Of a DNA stretch of 17,340 bases, positions 14,440 to 17,340 are shown one piece after another. Position 1 is the stretch's first letter; every line of letters begins with the position of its first letter. Below the pieces are notes generated by a model. That model did not search any database. It had not been told where the DNA came from and worked only from the letters and a program-made list of their open reading frames with translations. This DNA is from Spirochaetaceae bacterium. Lineage in GTDB: Bacteria; Spirochaetota; Spirochaetia; Treponematales; Breznakiellaceae. A program made the position numbers and the translations under genes. Where the stretch lies: NCBI GenBank assembly GCA_031265635.1, contig JAISCK010000119.1, positions 1-17,340 on the forward strand. Reading direction: 5' to 3'.

Positions 14440-17304
14440 TCAGGGCCGGCCCCTGTTCTGCTCGGGGTAGAGGATGAGCCTGGCGGGGCCTCCCCGCGTC
14501 AGGGCGGACGCCATGTTTCTAAGGGCTTCCGCGCTGACCCCGTCAAAAAGGACCGGCCTCCTGTCAAGCTGATTCAGGGGCATGCCCAGCATGGAGAACT
14601 GGGCATAGGCCCTGGCAAGGTAGAGGTTGTCCTGCACAAGCTGGCTCTGGTTCATTTTAAGGGCCGTTATGGTTTCTTCCAGTATCCTCAAGTCAATCTG
14701 CCCCGATGCCACTCCTGAGACTTCGGCCTGTACCGCCCTGCTTAATTCTTCGGCCCGTTGGGGATCGCAGTAAAAAGAAAGGGCCAGATAGAGTTCGCCC
14801 CTGGGTATGGGAGAAAGGTCGGCTTCCACGGAAATGGAATACACGCCTCCCAGGGATTCGCGTATTTTTTCGGTGAGGACTATGTCAAGGTACTCGTTCA
14901 ACGCCTGTGCCGCCGCCGCTCCGGCGCCGGAATATTCCATGGGGCTGAACCAGACAAGAAACGCCGCGCTCTGATCTTCCCTGCCTTTGTAAAGCGCCTT
15001 TTCCGTTTTTCCGGGCCGTTCTATTTTCGGGTCTTCAAGACGCCGCCATAGCGCGGCTCCGGGAATGGACGCCAGATAGCGTTCTACATAGGAACGCAGC
15101 GCGTCAACATCAATATTGCCGGTAAAGACAAAGGTATAGCCTTCCGGGTCAAGGGCCCTGGCGCTGAAATTCTTAATGTCGTCAAGGGAAATTGTATCCA
15201 TATCCGCTATTTCGAGGGGCCTAAAGTAGGGGTTGTTGCCATACATGAATTTCTGCAGTTCATCGGAAAAATACATCTGGGGGTTTTCGTCTTTTTGGGC
15301 AAGACTGGTGCGGTACTGATCCGTCATGACTATGGCGGCGTCTTCGTCAACGCGGGGCTGGGTAAATTTGAGATAGAGCAGCTCAAAAAAGGTTTTCAGG
15401 TCTCCCCTGGTGGAACGCCCCACGAAGCTCCTGGTAAAAGCGGAGGCGCTGAAAATCAGGGAAATCTGTTTGTCCGCCAGGCGGCGTATCAGGCCGGTAT
15501 AGGTATAGGGCCCCGCCCCCGACGCGCCAAGAAGTTCGGCGGCAAAACGGGCCGACGCGAATTCCCTTTCATTGGTATCGGTGAGGCCGCCCCTGGCAAG
15601 GGCATAGAAGGCTATCTCGTTGTTTTTGTTGGCGGTCTCCTTCACTATCACCCTGGCGCCGTTGCCCAGGGTCCAGATAAGGGTTCCGCTGGCCTCATCC
15701 TCGGTCGAAGCGGTAATGACCCCGGGAACCGGGTCCTCGTCCAGGAGGCTTCCTTCCGTGGCCTCCGCAAGGGGCCTTTCGATTTTTTCTTTGGCCGCTG
15801 CCGCGACGATTTGCCGTACCGCATCGGGAGAGGGGAGGCTGCCTTGTTCAGCCTCGGCGGCCATGATAAACACACGAAGATCATTGACCGCGAAAAAGGA
15901 CCTGACACGCGCGGCGATTTCCGCCTCGCCTATATGGGGAAGCAGTTCCGTTATGGCCCGGTATTCCCATTCTATGCCGGGAGCCGGTGTTTCATTGAGG
16001 AAATGCGAGGTAAATTCGTTCACATAGTGCATGGACTCCTGCCGGTCCTGTTCGGCGACAGCGTTTTCCATGCCCGAAAGAAGCGCGCGCTTTGCCCTGT
16101 CTATTTCGGCGGAAGAAAAACCGTAGCGGCTTATGGATTCCTTTTCCCGCAGCAGGACCCTGAGTGTGGGCTCTATGCCGCCTGTTTTCGCGCCGGCGGA
16201 AAACACATAGAAGCGCGATGACGTGCCGAGGGGCATGATTCCGGCGCCGGCCGAGGTGTAGGGAGTTTCCGGCATGGCGGCGGCTTCGCCAAAGCGAAAG
16301 GAAAGCATGGAGCTTATGAAATGGCCGATCAGGTCCTCCCTGTAAGCATACAGGTCTCCCGGAGGCGGGCTTGGGCTGAGTTTATAGTAAAGGTTTACCT
16401 GACCCGAAAAAAGTTCAGGATCGGTAACAATTTCGACCTGAACGCGGTTTTTTTCCGCCGGGGGAAGATCGTAACGGGGACGGTCCGGGGAGTCCTGCCG
16501 CCGCTCTATGGCGAAATGGGACTCAAGGGAAGCCTCCAGCGCCGCGCCGTCAAAGTCTCCTACAAAGATGACGGCCATGGTATCGCTCCGGTACCAGGTA
16601 TGGTAGAAATTTGCCAGAGTCTCCGCCGGGACGGTTCTGATTATTTCGGGAAGCCCTATGGGCCGTCTTTCCGCATAGGGAGAACCCTGGAAGAGCAGGG
16701 GAAGCATCCTTTCCCTGATACGGTCCATCGCGCCAAGACCCTGGCGGTATTCTTCGAGAATGACCGGCCTTTCTTCATCTACATCCCTGGACGCGAAACT
16801 GATGGCGCGGGTCCAGTCGTCAAGTATCGCCAGAGCCTTGTCCGGTATGCGCCTGACGCCGTCCCGGCCTTCTTCCACCGGGACCTCTATGCCGAAGACC
16901 GTCTCGTCATAGGAGGTGTAGGCGTTTACCTCGGGCCCGAATCGCATGCCCAGGGTCCGGAGATAATTTATAAGATCGGCTTCGGGAAAGCGCTCGGTCC
17001 CGTTAAAGGCCATGTGTTCCACAAAATGGGCAAGGCCCTGTTCATGTTCCTGCTCCAGCACCGACCCCGCGTCAACCGCCAGGGTCAGGTAGGCCCTTCC
17101 CTGGGGTTTGGTGTTTTCGAGGATATAGTAGCTAAGGCCGCTGGGAAGCCTGCCCTTCCGGGCGTTCTTCATAAAGGGAAGGGGATCATGGGCCTGTCCC
17201 AGGCTGCCGTAGTTTTGGGGCCGTAAAGCCGGATCGGTGGAACAGGACAGCAGGGCGGCGGACAGCAGCGATGCTGACAGCAGCGACACGGCAAGAAAAG
17301 CCAC
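14440..17304 (-). CDS. M16 (insulinase/pitrilysin) family zinc protease, probable lipoprotein
   Basis: At 954 residues it has the four-lobe layout of full-length M16 enzymes. The inverted zinc motif HFVEH (H93, E96, H97) sits in LAHFVEHMAFNGTERF, with a likely third ligand at E177/E178 (DEERPVILEEYR). M16_C-like lobes follow (ANFYHTWYRSDTMAVIFVGD at about 230-250, and TFVFTGNIDVDALRSYVERYL near 745), and the second M16 half lacks the zinc motif as usual. The HMAFNGT form resembles PqqL-like members. LLSC at 18-21 after a hydrophobic stretch is a lipobox, so the protein is probably anchored by Cys21. The start used is GTG at 17304, but the frame stays open to the window edge with an Arg-containing stretch, so the true start may be upstream and the gene partial. 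Confidence 0.9.
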   Translation of the reverse strand: MAFLAVSLLSASLLSAALLSCSTDPALRPQNYGSLGQAHDPLPFMKNARKGRLPSGLSYYILENTKPQGRAYLTLAVDAGSVLEQEHEQGLAHFVEHMAFNGTERFPEADLINYLRTLGMRFGPEVNAYTSYDETVFGIEVPVEEGRDGVRRIPDKALAILDDWTRAISFASRDVDEERPVILEEYRQGLGAMDRIRERMLPLLFQGSPYAERRPIGLPEIIRTVPAETLANFYHTWYRSDTMAVIFVGDFDGAALEASLESHFAIERRQDSPDRPRYDLPPAEKNRVQVEIVTDPELFSGQVNLYYKLSPSPPPGDLYAYREDLIGHFISSMLSFRFGEAAAMPETPYTSAGAGIMPLGTSSRFYVFSAGAKTGGIEPTLRVLLREKESISRYGFSSAEIDRAKRALLSGMENAVAEQDRQESMHYVNEFTSHFLNETPAPGIEWEYRAITELLPHIGEAEIAARVRSFFAVNDLRVFIMAAEAEQGSLPSPDAVRQIVAAAAKEKIERPLAEATEGSLLDEDPVPGVITASTEDEASGTLIWTLGNGARVIVKETANKNNEIAFYALARGGLTDTNEREFASARFAAELLGASGAGPYTYTGLIRRLADKQISLIFSASAFTRSFVGRSTRGDLKTFFELLYLKFTQPRVDEDAAIVMTDQYRTSLAQKDENPQMYFSDELQKFMYGNNPYFRPLEIADMDTISLDDIKNFSARALDPEGYTFVFTGNIDVDALRSYVERYLASIPGAALWRRLEDPKIERPGKTEKALYKGREDQSAAFLVWFSPMEYSGAGAAAAQALNEYLDIVLTEKIRESLGGVYSISVEADLSPIPRGELYLALSFYCDPQRAEELSRAVQAEVSGVASGQIDLRILEETITALKMNQSQLVQDNLYLARAYAQFSMLGMPLNQLDRRPVLFDGVSAEALRNMASALTRGGPARLILYPEQNRGRP

Positions 17305-17340
17305 CCAGGCAAGGAGGCTCCCATGGACAGCCCGGAGAAG

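Noticed and set aside
15295..17226. + strand open frames of about 300 codons opposite the M16 gene
   Set aside because: They are shadows of the M16 coding strand, with Gly/Pro/Arg-rich products lacking any domain.

Overview
The window holds the transcription/translation core cluster of a bacterium: tRNA-Thr, rpmG, tRNA-Trp, secE, nusG, rplK, rplA, rplJ, rplL, rpoB and rpoC, all on the + strand. Two metalloprotease genes lie on the - strand beyond it. I read the host as a spirochete, probably a G+C-rich Treponema relative of the termite-gut kind. Reasons: short RpoB without the proteobacterial insertions; Asn instead of Ser at the E. coli 531 position of the rifampicin pocket (described for treponemes); the rpmG/tRNA-Trp/secE/nusG order; a 59-residue SecE. 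The genus is an inference, not a proof.

Region 1-730: an AT-rich upstream stretch carries a 26-nt-spaced direct repeat, then a good sigma70-type promoter (TTGACA, 17 nt, TATTTT). tRNA-Thr(GGT), a perfect inverted repeat, the small rpmG gene and tRNA-Trp(CCA) follow. Between tRNA-Trp and secE are a second copy of the tRNA 3' end and a decayed copy of its 5' half, and the latter runs into the secE ribosome binding site. Region 727-3931: secE, nusG and the L11-L1-L10-L12 genes. Three gaps are rich in structure: a three-way junction before rplK that resembles the base of the 23S L1 stalk, stacked hairpins between rplJ and rplL, and a hairpin with a T run between rplL and rpoB.

Region 3932-13626: rpoB and rpoC are both complete, but a full-length methyl-accepting chemotaxis receptor gene (7528-9309) sits between them in the same direction, 18 nt from rpoC. 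This is the most unusual feature here: rpoB and rpoC are normally adjacent (or fused), and a sensory receptor is not a known member of this operon. The receptor has two membrane segments, a Cache-type ligand domain, HAMP and an intact signalling tip, so it looks functional.

Region 13623-17340: rpoC and a convergent YugP-type membrane metallopeptidase gene share one CTAG palindrome for both stop codons, leaving no room for a terminator. Upstream of it on the - strand, after a gap with a long inverted repeat, is a large M16 (insulinase-type) lipoprotein protease whose true start may lie beyond the window edge. No insertion sequence, phage gene or CRISPR array was seen.
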